The notes: generated by a model not told the origin, from the letters alone. A stretch of DNA of 37,296 nt from Actinomycetota bacterium (GCA_016870455.1 VGBN01000012.1:1-37296); one strand, 5' to 3'; numbered from the stretch's first letter, positions 19,339-28,567 are shown. Program-made: numbers and translations.

Positions 19339-19995
19339 TTAACCTATTATTACTGCGGAGAAAATGGTAAATATGCCAAGTCCGATCATTACCACCCCAC
19401 CAAATCGGCGCATAAATATCAATCTTCTTAAATCACCCGACAACCAACTTCTAATCGTGCCAGCGAGTAAGCCATAAGCACCATCAGAGATCATCGCTAC
19501 CAGGGCAAATATTCCACCTAGCAGCAGCAATTGCGCTGTGACATTGCTTTTTTCTTGATCAACAAATTGGGGCAAGATTGCGGCGAAGAAAACTATTGAT
19601 TTAGGATTTAAGGTCCCTACCCAAAAGCCATTTTTTATTGATGTAAAAAAGGATGGTCTTGCGCCATCGGTGCTTTGCAGATCTTGAGAGTGGCTTTTGC
19701 TAGCTGCAATCGCTGCATAACCTAGATAGATCAGATAACCACCACCTGCCCATTGAATTGCGTGGTAAAACAGCTCAGATCTTTGTAACAGTGGACCTAA
19801 CCCCAGCGCCACCAAGATGGATACCAAAAACATTCCACCGGCATTTCCAATCACGGTGGCAATTGCCGCCAACCTGCCCCAGGCGATGGCACGGGCGATG
19901 GTGAAGAGCACCGATGGGCCAGGGGCGAGAATGATCAAAATCGTGGCTACTAGGTACTCCCAGAGCCGGGATGGAATGGCATCTGAGAGGAACAC
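19339..19995 (-). CDS. LysE/RhtB-family translocator
   Basis: 218 aa. ILAPGPSVLFTIARAIAWGRLAAIATVIGNAGG...GGGYLIYLGYAA...NPKSIVFFAAILPQFVD. Confidence 0.92.
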   Translation of the reverse strand: MFLSDAIPSRLWEYLVATILIILAPGPSVLFTIARAIAWGRLAAIATVIGNAGGMFLVSILVALGLGPLLQRSELFYHAIQWAGGGYLIYLGYAAIAASKSHSQDLQSTDGARPSFFTSIKNGFWVGTLNPKSIVFFAAILPQFVDQEKSNVTAQLLLLGGIFALVAMISDGAYGLLAGTIRSWLSGDLRRLIFMRRFGGVVMIGLGIFTIFSAVIIG

Positions 19996-20042
19996 GCTTT
20001 AATTGTATGGGTTGCCAATATTTCGATAATGGGTTTAAATAC

Positions 20043-20075
20043 TCGATAGTATCGATTCGATATATCTAGTAGATA
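20043..20075. promoter_or_regulatory. Three adjacent/overlapping 13-bp palindromes, candidate PadR operator
   Basis: TCGAT-AGT-ATCGA (20043-20055), TATCGA-T-TCGATA (20050-20062), TATCT-AGT-AGATA (20063-20075), just upstream of the padR GTG at 20084. Putative promoter TTGCCA (20012)-N18-TAAATA (20036). Confidence 0.6.
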
Positions 20076-20083
20076 GGCAGCCA

Positions 20084-20626
20084 GTGAGATCTCGTTCCCA
20101 ATCCTTGGAGTTTGCTCTCCTTGGCCTGCTCTCCCAGGGACCACTTCATGGGTATGAGTTACGAAAGCGGATGAGTGCTATCTATGGTCCATTTCGGGCA
20201 TTAAGTTTCTCCGTTTTATACCCACAACTTCGCAAGATGTTAGAGGCAAACTTAATCGAACAATCATTTTCCGACTCTGGTGGTTTATCGAGAAGATCAA
20301 GAATTGTCTATGAGTTAACTGGCAAGGGTAGGGAGCGTTTTGCATCTTTAATGCAAAGTGCCAGCCCTGACTCCTTTGAGGATGAAGGATTTGAGGTCCG
20401 GTTTGCTTTTTTTGGACCAACACCTAGAAATAATCGCGTCAGAATTTTAGAGGGGCGCCATCGCAGATTAGTTGAGAAGGCGGAGATTGTTCGCAAGGAC
20501 TTAGCAAAAACACCAGAGGGAATTGATACCTATTTAGTTGAGTGGCGCCGTCACTCATTGGAATCAGCAGAGCGAGAGATCGCTTGGCTGGAAGAGATGA
20601 TAAAAACCGAAAGGAAGAGCTCGTGA
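20084..20626 (+). CDS. PadR-family transcriptional regulator
   Basis: 180 aa. [52 protein letters not shown] winged helix and PadR C-terminal helical domain. Confidence 0.93.
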   Translation: MRSRSQSLEFALLGLLSQGPLHGYELRKRMSAIYGPFRALSFSVLYPQLRKMLEANLIEQSFSDSGGLSRRSRIVYELTGKGRERFASLMQSASPDSFEDEGFEVRFAFFGPTPRNNRVRILEGRHRRLVEKAEIVRKDLAKTPEGIDTYLVEWRRHSLESAEREIAWLEEMIKTERKSS

Positions 20627-21717
20627 GCGTAGAAAATAAAGGGGAGATCCGGGTAGCAATAGTTGGAGTGGGAAACTGCGCCAATTCATTGGTTCAGGGA
20701 ATTACCTACTACAAGGATGCTACTAACGAAACCGAGATTCCTGGTTTGATGCACCCAGTACTTGGTGGCTATCACATTAAGAATATCAACTTTGTCCTAG
20801 CCCTAGATGTTGATGCTAAAAAGGTTGGCTTAGATTTAGCTGATGCTATTTGGGCAAGTGAAAACAATACGATTAAGTTTGCAACAGTTGCTAAGACTGG
20901 TGTGGTTGTAAAACGCGGCACCACACTTGATGGTCTTGGTCGCTATTACAAAGAGACGATTAAAGAGTCAGATGCCCCGGCGGTAGATGTAGTGGCGGAG
21001 CTAAAGGCAAGCAAGGTTGATGTCTTAATCTGCTATCTGCCAGTTGGCTCTGAAGAGGCTGCAAAGTTTTATGCCCAATGCGCACTTGATGCTGGCTGTG
21101 CCTTTGTTAACGCCCTGCCGGTCTTTATCGCCTCTGATCCTCTTTGGGCGGACAAGTTCACAAAGGCTGGAATTCCAATTGTTGGCGATGATATTAAGTC
21201 GCAAGTAGGAGCAACTATTACCCACCGCATCATGGCAAAACTATTCCAAGATCGTGGTGTTCATCTAGATCGCACCTACCAATTAAATGTGGGTGGAAAT
21301 ATGGATTTTAAAAATATGTTGGAGCGAGATCGCTTAGAGTCAAAGAAGATCTCTAAAACTCAATCTGTCACCTCACAATTAGATTATGAGTTAGGTTATA
21401 AAAATGTGCATATTGGGCCATCTGATTACATCCCGTGGCTAGATGATCGTAAATGGGCGTATGTTCGGCTGGAGGGTCGTGCATTTGGTGATGTGCCATT
21501 AAATCTTGAGTACAAGCTTGAGGTTTGGGATTCACCAAACTCAGCTGGAGTCATCATTGATGCACTTCGATGTGCCAAGATTGCGTTGGATCGCAAGATT
21601 GGCGGGCCACTTCTATCACCATCTAGTTACTTTATGAAAACACCACCTATTCAATACACCGATGAACAGGCTTACCAAAAGGTGGAACAGTTCATCGAAG
21701 GTAACATCGAAAGATAA
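20623..21717 (+). CDS. ino1: Inositol-3-phosphate synthase
   Basis: In-frame GTG at 20623 overlaps the padR stop (GTGA). [79 protein letters not shown]. Confidence 0.94.
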   Translation: MSVENKGEIRVAIVGVGNCANSLVQGITYYKDATNETEIPGLMHPVLGGYHIKNINFVLALDVDAKKVGLDLADAIWASENNTIKFATVAKTGVVVKRGTTLDGLGRYYKETIKESDAPAVDVVAELKASKVDVLICYLPVGSEEAAKFYAQCALDAGCAFVNALPVFIASDPLWADKFTKAGIPIVGDDIKSQVGATITHRIMAKLFQDRGVHLDRTYQLNVGGNMDFKNMLERDRLESKKISKTQSVTSQLDYELGYKNVHIGPSDYIPWLDDRKWAYVRLEGRAFGDVPLNLEYKLEVWDSPNSAGVIIDALRCAKIALDRKIGGPLLSPSSYFMKTPPIQYTDEQAYQKVEQFIEGNIER

Positions 21718-21736
21718 GATCGTTTTGGTAATTTAA

Positions 21737-21769
21737 AAACCCCTAAGACATTTAATGCCTTAGGGGTTT
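21737..21769. terminator. Bidirectional intrinsic terminator between ino1 and the LuxR-type gene
   Basis: AAACCCCTAAG-aCATTTAATGc-CTTAGGGGTTT: 11-bp perfect stem with further pairing in the loop, flanked by A/T-rich sequence. Confidence 0.8.
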
Positions 21770-21834
21770 GGTACTTAATTGTATTTAATGAATGGCACGG
21801 CTTAAATCCAGATTGCTAAATCTACAAAATAAAG

Positions 21835-22245
21835 TTAATCAGTATGCTTTCCGCAGATTTGCTCACCATTTGGCCCGATAGTTAGGTGTTGGCAGGCAAT
21901 CCCTAATTTATCAAAAGCTTTGTCGCCAAAGTGCGAACGATAAGCCAGTGCTAGCAGCACCCGAACATTGACCTCGCCATTTGATTTGATTGAGAAGGCA
22001 TGGGCAACTCTAGAAACAGTGTTTTCTACGACCTTGTCAGTATGTGATGTGGCTTTAGCAATTGCAGAGTTGGTTAAACCATCACAAAGGTGTTCGCATA
22101 CTAGATGCTCAAATGGGGTCAATTCCCGAAGCAGGATATTTACATCCAAGGTCACTCTCCAATGATCTGCTTCATATTGTGCCCCTGAAGGTGTTGATTT
22201 TCCAAGCGGGTGGAGATGAGGCGATTTGCGCTTACTATTGCGCAA
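21835..22245 (-). CDS. LuxR-type HTH regulator without receiver domain
   Basis: LTPFEHLVCEHLCDGLTNSAIAKATSHTDKVVENTVSRVAHAFSI (GerE-like HTH), no N-terminal receiver. Start uncertain: a TTG near VTL-DVNILL has a GGAG 7 nt upstream and would shorten the protein. Confidence 0.75.
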   Translation of the reverse strand: MRNSKRKSPHLHPLGKSTPSGAQYEADHWRVTLDVNILLRELTPFEHLVCEHLCDGLTNSAIAKATSHTDKVVENTVSRVAHAFSIKSNGEVNVRVLLALAYRSHFGDKAFDKLGIACQHLTIGPNGEQICGKHTD

Positions 22246-22994
22246 TGAGCTTTATTCAATCAGAGCAAATTGGCACAGTTTTGCGCCTAACCTTAGATCG
22301 GCCAGAGAAGAAAAATGCTCTTACCCAAGATATGTATCAAACTTTGGCAACTAAGATAAATGAGGCAGCCGCTGACTTTGGGATTCGAGTTGTGGTTATT
22401 TGCGCAAATGGTGATTCATTTACTGCCGGAAATGATATAAATGATTTTGCCAATGACCCGCAGATGGACTCTGGCTCTCCAGTATTTAATTTTTTATTTG
22501 CAATTCATAATTTCCCAAAACCATTGATTGCTGCTGTTAAGGGCAGTGCAGTTGGAATTGGAACCACAATGTTGATGCATTGTGATCTTGTGACTGCTAA
22601 TCCAGAGACCAAGTTCTCAATGCCCTTTGTTTCACTTGGCTTAGTTGCAGAGGGTGGGTCCAGTTACTATTTCCCCAGATTGGTTGGCCACGCCAAAGCT
22701 GCAGAAATCTTTTTTACCGGTCGTACATTTACCGCACAAGAGGCACTAGATATGGGCTTAATAAATTCAATTGCTCAAGATGAGTTATCGGCTGCAATGG
22801 CATTTGCGCAAGAGATAGCAGAGCAACCACCGACTGCTGTAATCAATACTAAAGCATTGTTAAAGAGCGGATCCCATGAAGCTTTGAATCAGGTGATGCT
22901 GGCTGAAGGGGAGCTGTTTAAATTAGCAACTCAATCAGATGAGGCCCAGATGGCATTTATGAATTTCTTGGCAAAAAAGAGCAAGGCTAAGTAA
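22245..22994 (+). CDS. Enoyl-CoA hydratase/isomerase family protein
   Basis: ATG at 22245: MSFIQSEQIGTVLRLTLDRPEKKNALTQDMYQTL...FTAGNDINDF...AAVKGSAVGIGTTMLMHCDLV. The tracked ORF extends upstream without homology. Confidence 0.92.
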   Translation: MSFIQSEQIGTVLRLTLDRPEKKNALTQDMYQTLATKINEAAADFGIRVVVICANGDSFTAGNDINDFANDPQMDSGSPVFNFLFAIHNFPKPLIAAVKGSAVGIGTTMLMHCDLVTANPETKFSMPFVSLGLVAEGGSSYYFPRLVGHAKAAEIFFTGRTFTAQEALDMGLINSIAQDELSAAMAFAQEIAEQPPTAVINTKALLKSGSHEALNQVMLAEGELFKLATQSDEAQMAFMNFLAKKSKAK

Positions 22995-23824
22995 TGACAT
23001 TAGCTGGCAAGAGAATTTTAGTTACCGGAGGCTCCCGCGGAATTGGACTTGCCATCGCTTTACGGGCGGCTAAAGATGGTGCCTGGATTGCCATCGCCGC
23101 TAAAACAACGGAAGCACATCCAAAACTACCCGGCACAATCTTTACTGCAGCAAAAGATATTGAAGCAGCTGGTGGCAAAGCATTGGCGATTCAATGTGAT
23201 CTTCGCGATGAAAATCAGATAGCTAAAGCGGTGGAACAGGCTGGTAGTGCATTTGGTGGCATAGATATATTGATTAATAACGCATCTGCAATAAATTTAA
23301 CTAATACCGAGAACACACCTGCTAAAAGATTTGACTTGATGATGGGTGTAAACACACGTGGCACATTTCTTACCTCCCAAGCCTGCTTGCCATATTTAAA
23401 GAAGAGCGCGCAAGAGGGAAGAAACCCCCACATTTTGATGCTCTCACCACCCTTATCAATGAAGGGTAAATGGTTTAAGCCTCACCTGGCTTACACCATG
23501 GCTAAATACGGAATGAGTATGTGTGTTTTGGGATTGGCTGATGAGATAAAACGAGATGGCATCGGTGTTAATGCACTGTGGCCCAGAACTGCAATCGATA
23601 CTGCAGCATTAGCAATGATTCCTGGGGTTGATACTGCATTTTGCCGAACCACAGATATTCTTGCCGATTCAGCCTACATAATTTTAAATCGATCAGGTAA
23701 AGAGTGTTCGGGTAACTTCTTTATCGATGATGAGGTATTAGCAAGTGAGGGAATTGTTGATTTGGATAAATACGCAGTAGTGCCTGGTACCAAAGAGTTT
23801 ATAAATGATCTATTTGTTGATTAG
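22994..23824 (+). CDS. SDR-family oxidoreductase (HSDL2-like)
   Basis: 276 aa. GKRILVTGGSRGIGLAIALRAAKDGAWIAIAAKTTEAHPKLPGTIFTAAKDIEAAGG, INNASAINLTNTE, YTMAKYGMSMCVLG. Confidence 0.92.
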   Translation: MTLAGKRILVTGGSRGIGLAIALRAAKDGAWIAIAAKTTEAHPKLPGTIFTAAKDIEAAGGKALAIQCDLRDENQIAKAVEQAGSAFGGIDILINNASAINLTNTENTPAKRFDLMMGVNTRGTFLTSQACLPYLKKSAQEGRNPHILMLSPPLSMKGKWFKPHLAYTMAKYGMSMCVLGLADEIKRDGIGVNALWPRTAIDTAALAMIPGVDTAFCRTTDILADSAYIILNRSGKECSGNFFIDDEVLASEGIVDLDKYAVVPGTKEFINDLFVD

Positions 23825-24567
23825 AGAGTAAACCCAACCGGTAGCTCTAATCTATGCTTTTTTAGTAGCTCTTTGTCTTTGAGTAACTCTGTTGTTTTTC
23901 CATCTGCTGCGATAACTCCACCCGAAAGAATCAAAGCTCTTTCGCATAACTCATTGGCATATGGCAGATCATGGGTAACCATGATCATGGTTATATCCAA
24001 GGATCTTAAAATATCGACTAATTCACGTCTACTTGCTGGGTCAAGATTTGATGAAGGCTCATCTAAAACTAATATCTCAGGCTTCATTGCTAAGACTGTT
24101 GCTACAGCAACTCGCCGACGTTGGCCAAATGAAAGATGATGTGGTGGGCGATCTTTGTACTCAAGCATTCCTACTAAAGATAGTGAGTCTTCAACAACCT
24201 TAGTCAGATCACCGTTACGTAGACCCATATTGTATGGACCAAACGCCACATCTTGGCCAACAGTTGGCATAAACAATTGATCATCGGGATCCTGAAAAAC
24301 AATTCCAACTTTGGATCTAATTTGTTTAAGCGATTCCTTATCTTCGTTATCTACTAATTTACCTGCAACAAAAACTCGGCCATGACCAGAGGATAAAATC
24401 CCATTTAAATGTAAAACTAAGGTTGTCTTACCAGCGCCATTTGGCCCGAGCAAGGCAACTCTTTCACCTCGCTTTATAGTTAGATTTACACCAAATAAAG
24501 CCTGGTTTCCATCTGGATAGGCAAAGGCTAACTCTTCAATAACCAAAGAGTTTTCAGAGTTTGACAT
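23821..24567 (-). CDS. cbiO: Cobalt/nickel ECF ABC transporter ATP-binding protein
   Basis: 248 aa. Walker A LLGPNGAGKTTLV, Q-loop VGIVFQDPDDQLF, signature LSFGQRRRVAVATVLA, Walker B ILVLDEPSSNLDP. Confidence 0.93.
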   Translation of the reverse strand: MSNSENSLVIEELAFAYPDGNQALFGVNLTIKRGERVALLGPNGAGKTTLVLHLNGILSSGHGRVFVAGKLVDNEDKESLKQIRSKVGIVFQDPDDQLFMPTVGQDVAFGPYNMGLRNGDLTKVVEDSLSLVGMLEYKDRPPHHLSFGQRRRVAVATVLAMKPEILVLDEPSSNLDPASRRELVDILRSLDITMIMVTHDLPYANELCERALILSGGVIAADGKTTELLKDKELLKKHRLELPVGFTL

Positions 24568-24571
24568 GAAT

Positions 24572-25375
24572 TTATCCTAACCAGTTACTAAGAAGTGAGA
24601 TCGCCAAAGCAAGTGCTGGAATTGAAAGAGCAGTAATCCAATCTTTTGCATGATTGGCAACTCTTTCTTCCTTCGGAAGATCACCTTGGTAGCCGCGGGC
24701 AATCATTGCCAGGTGCACGCGCTCACCTCTCTCATAAGATCTAATAAAAAGAGCACCTGCTGCAGTTGCAAGTACTGGCCACTGCCTAACTCCAGTTGCT
24801 TCAAAGCCACGTGCTGATCGAGCAACTGCCATTCGCTGCATCTCATCATTTACGACATTTATGTAGCGGAGCATGAAGGATGCAATCTGCACCATTGGGG
24901 TTGGCATCTTTAAAATCTCAAGCCCGCGCAAAATTTCTCTAGCCGTGGTAGTCGCCGATAAATTAATTGCAACCAAGATACCTAATGTGCCCTTAGCAAC
25001 GATGCTAGCTCCAGCTAGAAGGCCATCCCGATACAAATTCAAAGATCCCACCTCAAACCGCTCTCCGGTTCCAAAAAATGGCATCAAAATGGCAAATAAA
25101 ATGAAGGGAATCTCAATCAGTGAGCGTTTTGCAACAGTGCTGAATGGTAATTTAGCGACCTGGGTAACAGAGATAATAATCAAAAAGAAAGCGATAAAAG
25201 CTGGCCAATTTGAAATGTCGGTTGAGACTGCAACAATTATAAATAGTAGCCCTGCAACAATTTTTATGTGTGCTGGAATTTGATGGGCAATTGAATGTCG
25301 GTGAAGATAAAGTCGCTCACCAACATCATGGCCATGGTGATGAACTGATCTATCTTTACTTGCTAAATTATTGAT
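24572..25375 (-). CDS. cbiQ: Cobalt ECF transporter T component CbiQ (start codon unresolved)
   Basis: Tracked ORF starts at TTG 25183, but the same frame upstream encodes INNLASKDRSVHHHGHDVGERLYLHRHSIAHQIPAHIKIVAGLLFIIVAVSTDISNWPAFIAFF, a CbiQ-like N-terminus. In-frame stop TGA at 25402-25400; no ATG/GTG/TTG between it and 25183. 25375 (ATC) is only a plausible start. Confidence 0.82.
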   Translation of the reverse strand: MNNLASKDRSVHHHGHDVGERLYLHRHSIAHQIPAHIKIVAGLLFIIVAVSTDISNWPAFIAFFLIIISVTQVAKLPFSTVAKRSLIEIPFILFAILMPFFGTGERFEVGSLNLYRDGLLAGASIVAKGTLGILVAINLSATTTAREILRGLEILKMPTPMVQIASFMLRYINVVNDEMQRMAVARSARGFEATGVRQWPVLATAAGALFIRSYERGERVHLAMIARGYQGDLPKEERVANHAKDWITALSIPALALAISLLSNWLG

Positions 25376-25682
25376 TTTTACTAGTTGCTTTCTTTCGAAT
25401 CAAAGTAAAAAACCCCACCGCAATTACCGCAGTTGCAACTACCCCAATCAAGCCAGCAAGACCAACTGAGAGGCGGGCATTCTCTAGCCCTGAAACTCCG
25501 TAATCAGCTAGGGTGAAATCACTTAGGGTGTGGTCTTTAGCAGTCTCGATGAAACCTACATCTTCAGCTACCTTCTCTAATCCGTCAGGGGAGGAGGAGG
25601 CGTAAAAGGAAACACCACCAGCAAGTAAAGCGCTTACCAAAATGGCACTGGCAAAAAATTTACGGTTAGATATTTTCATCAC
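25368..25682 (-). CDS. CbiN-like PDGLE-domain protein
   Basis: 104 aa. FYASSSPDGLEKVAEDVGF and ADYGVSGLENARLSVGLAGLIGVVATAVIAVGFF, between cbiM and cbiQ. Confidence 0.88.
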   Translation of the reverse strand: MMKISNRKFFASAILVSALLAGGVSFYASSSPDGLEKVAEDVGFIETAKDHTLSDFTLADYGVSGLENARLSVGLAGLIGVVATAVIAVGFFTLIRKKATSKNQ

Positions 25683-26357
25683 TTAAGTTCTAATCTCAAG
25701 TGTGGAGTTTTTCTTATCCCAGCCAAAAACTAGATCAGATCGACTTGCAAGCACAGCACTTACAGTTAGTGCTGTAATGATCGCCTCACCAATTCCGATT
25801 AAAATATGTGTTCCAACCATTGCATTTAAAACAGTAGTAACTGAAAATGTAGCGTTTGCACCTATTGCATATTGGATTACAAATCCAATTGCAGCCGCAG
25901 GCACTGATACAAGCGCAGCAATAAATGTAGCTACCACAACCCATGTCTTACTCTTAGGAAGAATTTTCTTTAACACCACAAATACTGCAAAACTTACCCA
26001 GACACTGATTACTGCCATATTGAAAACACTCAAACCAAGTGCGGTTAAGCCACCATCGGCAAATAGAAATGCTTGGATGATTAAAACCACTACTAATGCC
26101 AAAGTGGCTGCATATGGACCGACCAAGACCATCGCCAGGGCTGCGCCAATTAGATGGCCGCTGGTACCAGCGGCAACCGGAAAGTTAAGCATTTGCACCG
26201 CAAAGATAAAGACTGCGGTCAATCCAGCCAGCGGAGCACTTTGCTCACTTAACTGTTTTCTCGCCCCCTTAACTGCTCCGACAACTGCCACTGTGGAGGC
26301 AGCGGCAAAAGCGGCTGAGGTGGGCAGATCTATAAAGCCATCTGGGATATGCACCAT
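25683..26357 (-). CDS. cbiM: Cobalt/nickel ECF transporter substrate-binding membrane protein CbiM
   Basis: 224 aa. MVHIPDGFIDLPTSAAFAAAS N-terminus (conserved MHIPDG), FPVAAGTSGHLIGAALAMVLVGPYAATLAL. Confidence 0.94.
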   Translation of the reverse strand: MVHIPDGFIDLPTSAAFAAASTVAVVGAVKGARKQLSEQSAPLAGLTAVFIFAVQMLNFPVAAGTSGHLIGAALAMVLVGPYAATLALVVVLIIQAFLFADGGLTALGLSVFNMAVISVWVSFAVFVVLKKILPKSKTWVVVATFIAALVSVPAAAIGFVIQYAIGANATFSVTTVLNAMVGTHILIGIGEAIITALTVSAVLASRSDLVFGWDKKNSTLEIRT

Positions 26358-26366
26358 CCAAGACTA

Positions 26367-26383
26367 ATGCAAACGTTTTGCAT
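26367..26383. promoter_or_regulatory. 17-bp inverted repeat in the cbiM/copC divergent intergenic region
   Basis: ATGCAAA-CGT-TTTGCAT: perfect 7-bp arms, 10-26 nt upstream of the cbiM ATG and inside the 63-nt spacer to the copC GTG. Confidence 0.5.
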
Positions 26384-26420
26384 CTGCAAGTTATCTAAAA
26401 AGAGTTGTTAAAGTGTATGA

Positions 26421-26945
26421 GTGGGGCATTTAAAGAGTAGAGGTATTTTAGCGGTAACTGCGCTGGCCACCCTGGTGATCGCCTCCTCCTACACACCTGC
26501 GTTAGCCCACACCAAATTGCTTTCACAGATCCCAGCTGCCGGCACTCAGGTAGCGAACTGGCCAAATCAAATCACTTTGGAGTTTGATGAGAGCTTACAA
26601 AATCTCGGGGATGAAAAAGCAAATTTCCTAGTTGTAAATAATGCCGCTGGAGATCAGGTCAGTAATGATGATGAGCTGCTAATCGATAACACAATTACGG
26701 TGAGCTTGTCTGAAAATCAGATTCAAGGGCCGGTCTTGGTTTACTACCGAGTGGTCTCAGGTGATGGTCATCCAGTAGAGGGTGAGTACACATTTACCTA
26801 TGGAGTGGGTGTTGAAACTGCAGAGGGTGTTACCCAAAGCCAATCAGAAAGCTATCCAATTGCAGTTTATATAGCCTCAGCTATTTTTATTGTTTCAGGT
26901 TTGTTTTTTGCCATCTACTCATACCGCAGAAGAAGTAGGATTTAA
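26421..26945 (+). CDS. CopC-domain copper-binding protein with C-terminal membrane anchor
   Basis: 174 aa. Signal peptide ending ...SYTPALA^HTKLLSQIPAAGTQVANWPNQITLEFDESL, YRVVSGDGHPVEGEYTFTYGV, C-terminal TM helix. Confidence 0.88.
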   Translation: MGHLKSRGILAVTALATLVIASSYTPALAHTKLLSQIPAAGTQVANWPNQITLEFDESLQNLGDEKANFLVVNNAAGDQVSNDDELLIDNTITVSLSENQIQGPVLVYYRVVSGDGHPVEGEYTFTYGVGVETAEGVTQSQSESYPIAVYIASAIFIVSGLFFAIYSYRRRSRI

Positions 26946-26950
26946 AAAAA

Positions 26951-26979
26951 TAATGCCCCGGTGATTAACCGAGGCATTA
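26951..26979 (-). terminator. Intrinsic terminator, mainly for glnA
   Basis: TAATGCC-c-CGGT-gatta-ACCG-a-GGCATTA hairpin. On the minus strand it is followed by a TTATTTTTTT tract; glnA ends at 26991. Confidence 0.8.
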
Positions 26980-26990
26980 TCTGTAATCGC

Positions 26991-28421
26991 TTAGAGATCG
27001 TAGTAAAGCTCAAACTCAGCTGGATGTGGACGCAATCTGACGTAATCCACCTCTTGCTTGCGCTTAAACTCAATCCAAGTTTCTACCAAATCCTTGGTAA
27101 AGACTCCACCACGAGTTAAGAACTCATTGTCCCGCTCTAAGTTATCAAGCACTGCATCTAGTGAGCCTGGAACTTGTGGAATTGCCTTTGCTTCATCACC
27201 CTCCAACTCGTAAAGATCCTTATCTACCGGCTTTGGCGGCTCGATCTTGTTTTGAATTCCATCAATTCCAGCCATCAACATCGCAGCAAATGCTAGATAT
27301 GGATTAGAGGATGGGTCTGGGCAGCGGAACTCAATTCGCTTTGCCTTTGGATTAGAGCCGGTGATTGGAATACGAATACATGCTGATCGATTTCTAGCAG
27401 AGTAAACCAGATTAACTGGGGCTTCATACCCTGGCACTAATCGCTTATATGAGTTAACTGTTGGATTTGTAAAGGCGAGCAAGCTAGGTGCATGCTTAAG
27501 CAAACCACCGATATACCAACGAGCGGTATCTGAGAGATTTGCATACCCATCTCCCCAGAACAATGGCTTGCCATCTTTCCAAAGTGATTGGTGAACATGC
27601 ATACCGCTACCGTTATCACCAAACAATGGTTTTGGCATAAAGGTTGCAGTCTTTCCAGCTGCCCATGCGGTGTTCTTGACAACATATTTGAACTTCATCA
27701 ACTCATCTCCTGCGGTCAAAATATCGTTGAACCGGTAGTTGATCTCCATCTGTCCAGCGGTACCTACCTCATGGTGTGCGCGTTCAACCTGCAAGCCAAC
27801 CTTGCCAAGATTCATTACCATCTCATCGCGCAGATCTGCAAATTGATCAGTTGGTGAAACTGGGAAGTAGCCGCCTTTAATTCTGGTGCGATAGCCACGA
27901 TTTGGTGTGCCATCTGCATCCTCTTCAATACCGGTATTCCATGCCCCTTCATAGGAATCAATGTGATGGAAGGCTTGATTCATTCCAGTTAAGAATCTGA
28001 TCCGATCAAATACATAAAACTCAGCCTCAGGTGCAAAGTATGCAGTGTCAGCAATTCCAGTACTGCGCATGAACTCAACAGCTTTTGCAACTATTCCTCT
28101 TGGATCTCGGGAGTATGCGCTGTTGTCATCTGGATTATGTACGGAGAAGAGAATGATTAAAGTTTTTTCTTTACGGAATGGATCAAGGTAAGCAGATGAA
28201 GGAACTGGCAAAAGTTTCATATCTGACTCATGGATTGATTGGAAACCTCTAATTGATGAGCCATCAAACATCAAGCCATCTTTGAAAACACTCTCATCAA
28301 ATGACTCAATGGGAACATTAAAATGATGCTGGATACCGGGTAAATCAATAAATCTAACATCGATCAACTTCACATCATTTTTTTTGATGTAATCGAAGAT
28401 CTCGGCCGAATTTTTAAACAT
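26991..28421 (-). CDS. glnA: Glutamine synthetase type I
   Basis: 476 aa. [89 protein letters not shown] near the C-terminus. Confidence 0.97.
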   Translation of the reverse strand: MFKNSAEIFDYIKKNDVKLIDVRFIDLPGIQHHFNVPIESFDESVFKDGLMFDGSSIRGFQSIHESDMKLLPVPSSAYLDPFRKEKTLIILFSVHNPDDNSAYSRDPRGIVAKAVEFMRSTGIADTAYFAPEAEFYVFDRIRFLTGMNQAFHHIDSYEGAWNTGIEEDADGTPNRGYRTRIKGGYFPVSPTDQFADLRDEMVMNLGKVGLQVERAHHEVGTAGQMEINYRFNDILTAGDELMKFKYVVKNTAWAAGKTATFMPKPLFGDNGSGMHVHQSLWKDGKPLFWGDGYANLSDTARWYIGGLLKHAPSLLAFTNPTVNSYKRLVPGYEAPVNLVYSARNRSACIRIPITGSNPKAKRIEFRCPDPSSNPYLAFAAMLMAGIDGIQNKIEPPKPVDKDLYELEGDEAKAIPQVPGSLDAVLDNLERDNEFLTRGGVFTKDLVETWIEFKRKQEVDYVRLRPHPAEFELYYDL

Positions 28422-28567
28422 CTACTCTCCTTGGATAAATTTTGCTGAAAGAAGGGCGACTTTGCTCCGCTTCAGATGGGTAAAACCTAGTAGAAATTAG
28501 TGAAAAAGCCGTAAAGCACGTGTTACATCCATGTTTCGCTTACTTGCTTTGGGCTAGGGTTGCCCGC

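Noticed and set aside
20542-20622. N-terminal extension of the tracked ino1 ORF (TTG-type start at 20542)
   Set aside because: The extension lies inside padR in another frame; the GTG at 20623 gives a GTGA overlap and normal Ino1 N-terminus.
20178-20684. Minus-strand ORFs (81, 62, 81 aa) over padR/ino1
   Set aside because: Antisense to strongly supported genes without independent evidence.
22062-22244. N-terminal extension of the tracked enoyl-CoA hydratase ORF
   Set aside because: No crotonase similarity and it would lie antisense to the LuxR-type gene; ATG at 22245 fits the family.
26358-26420. Cobalamin riboswitch upstream of cbiM
   Set aside because: The spacer is only 63 nt and lacks a visible B12-box; the palindrome is a simpler explanation.
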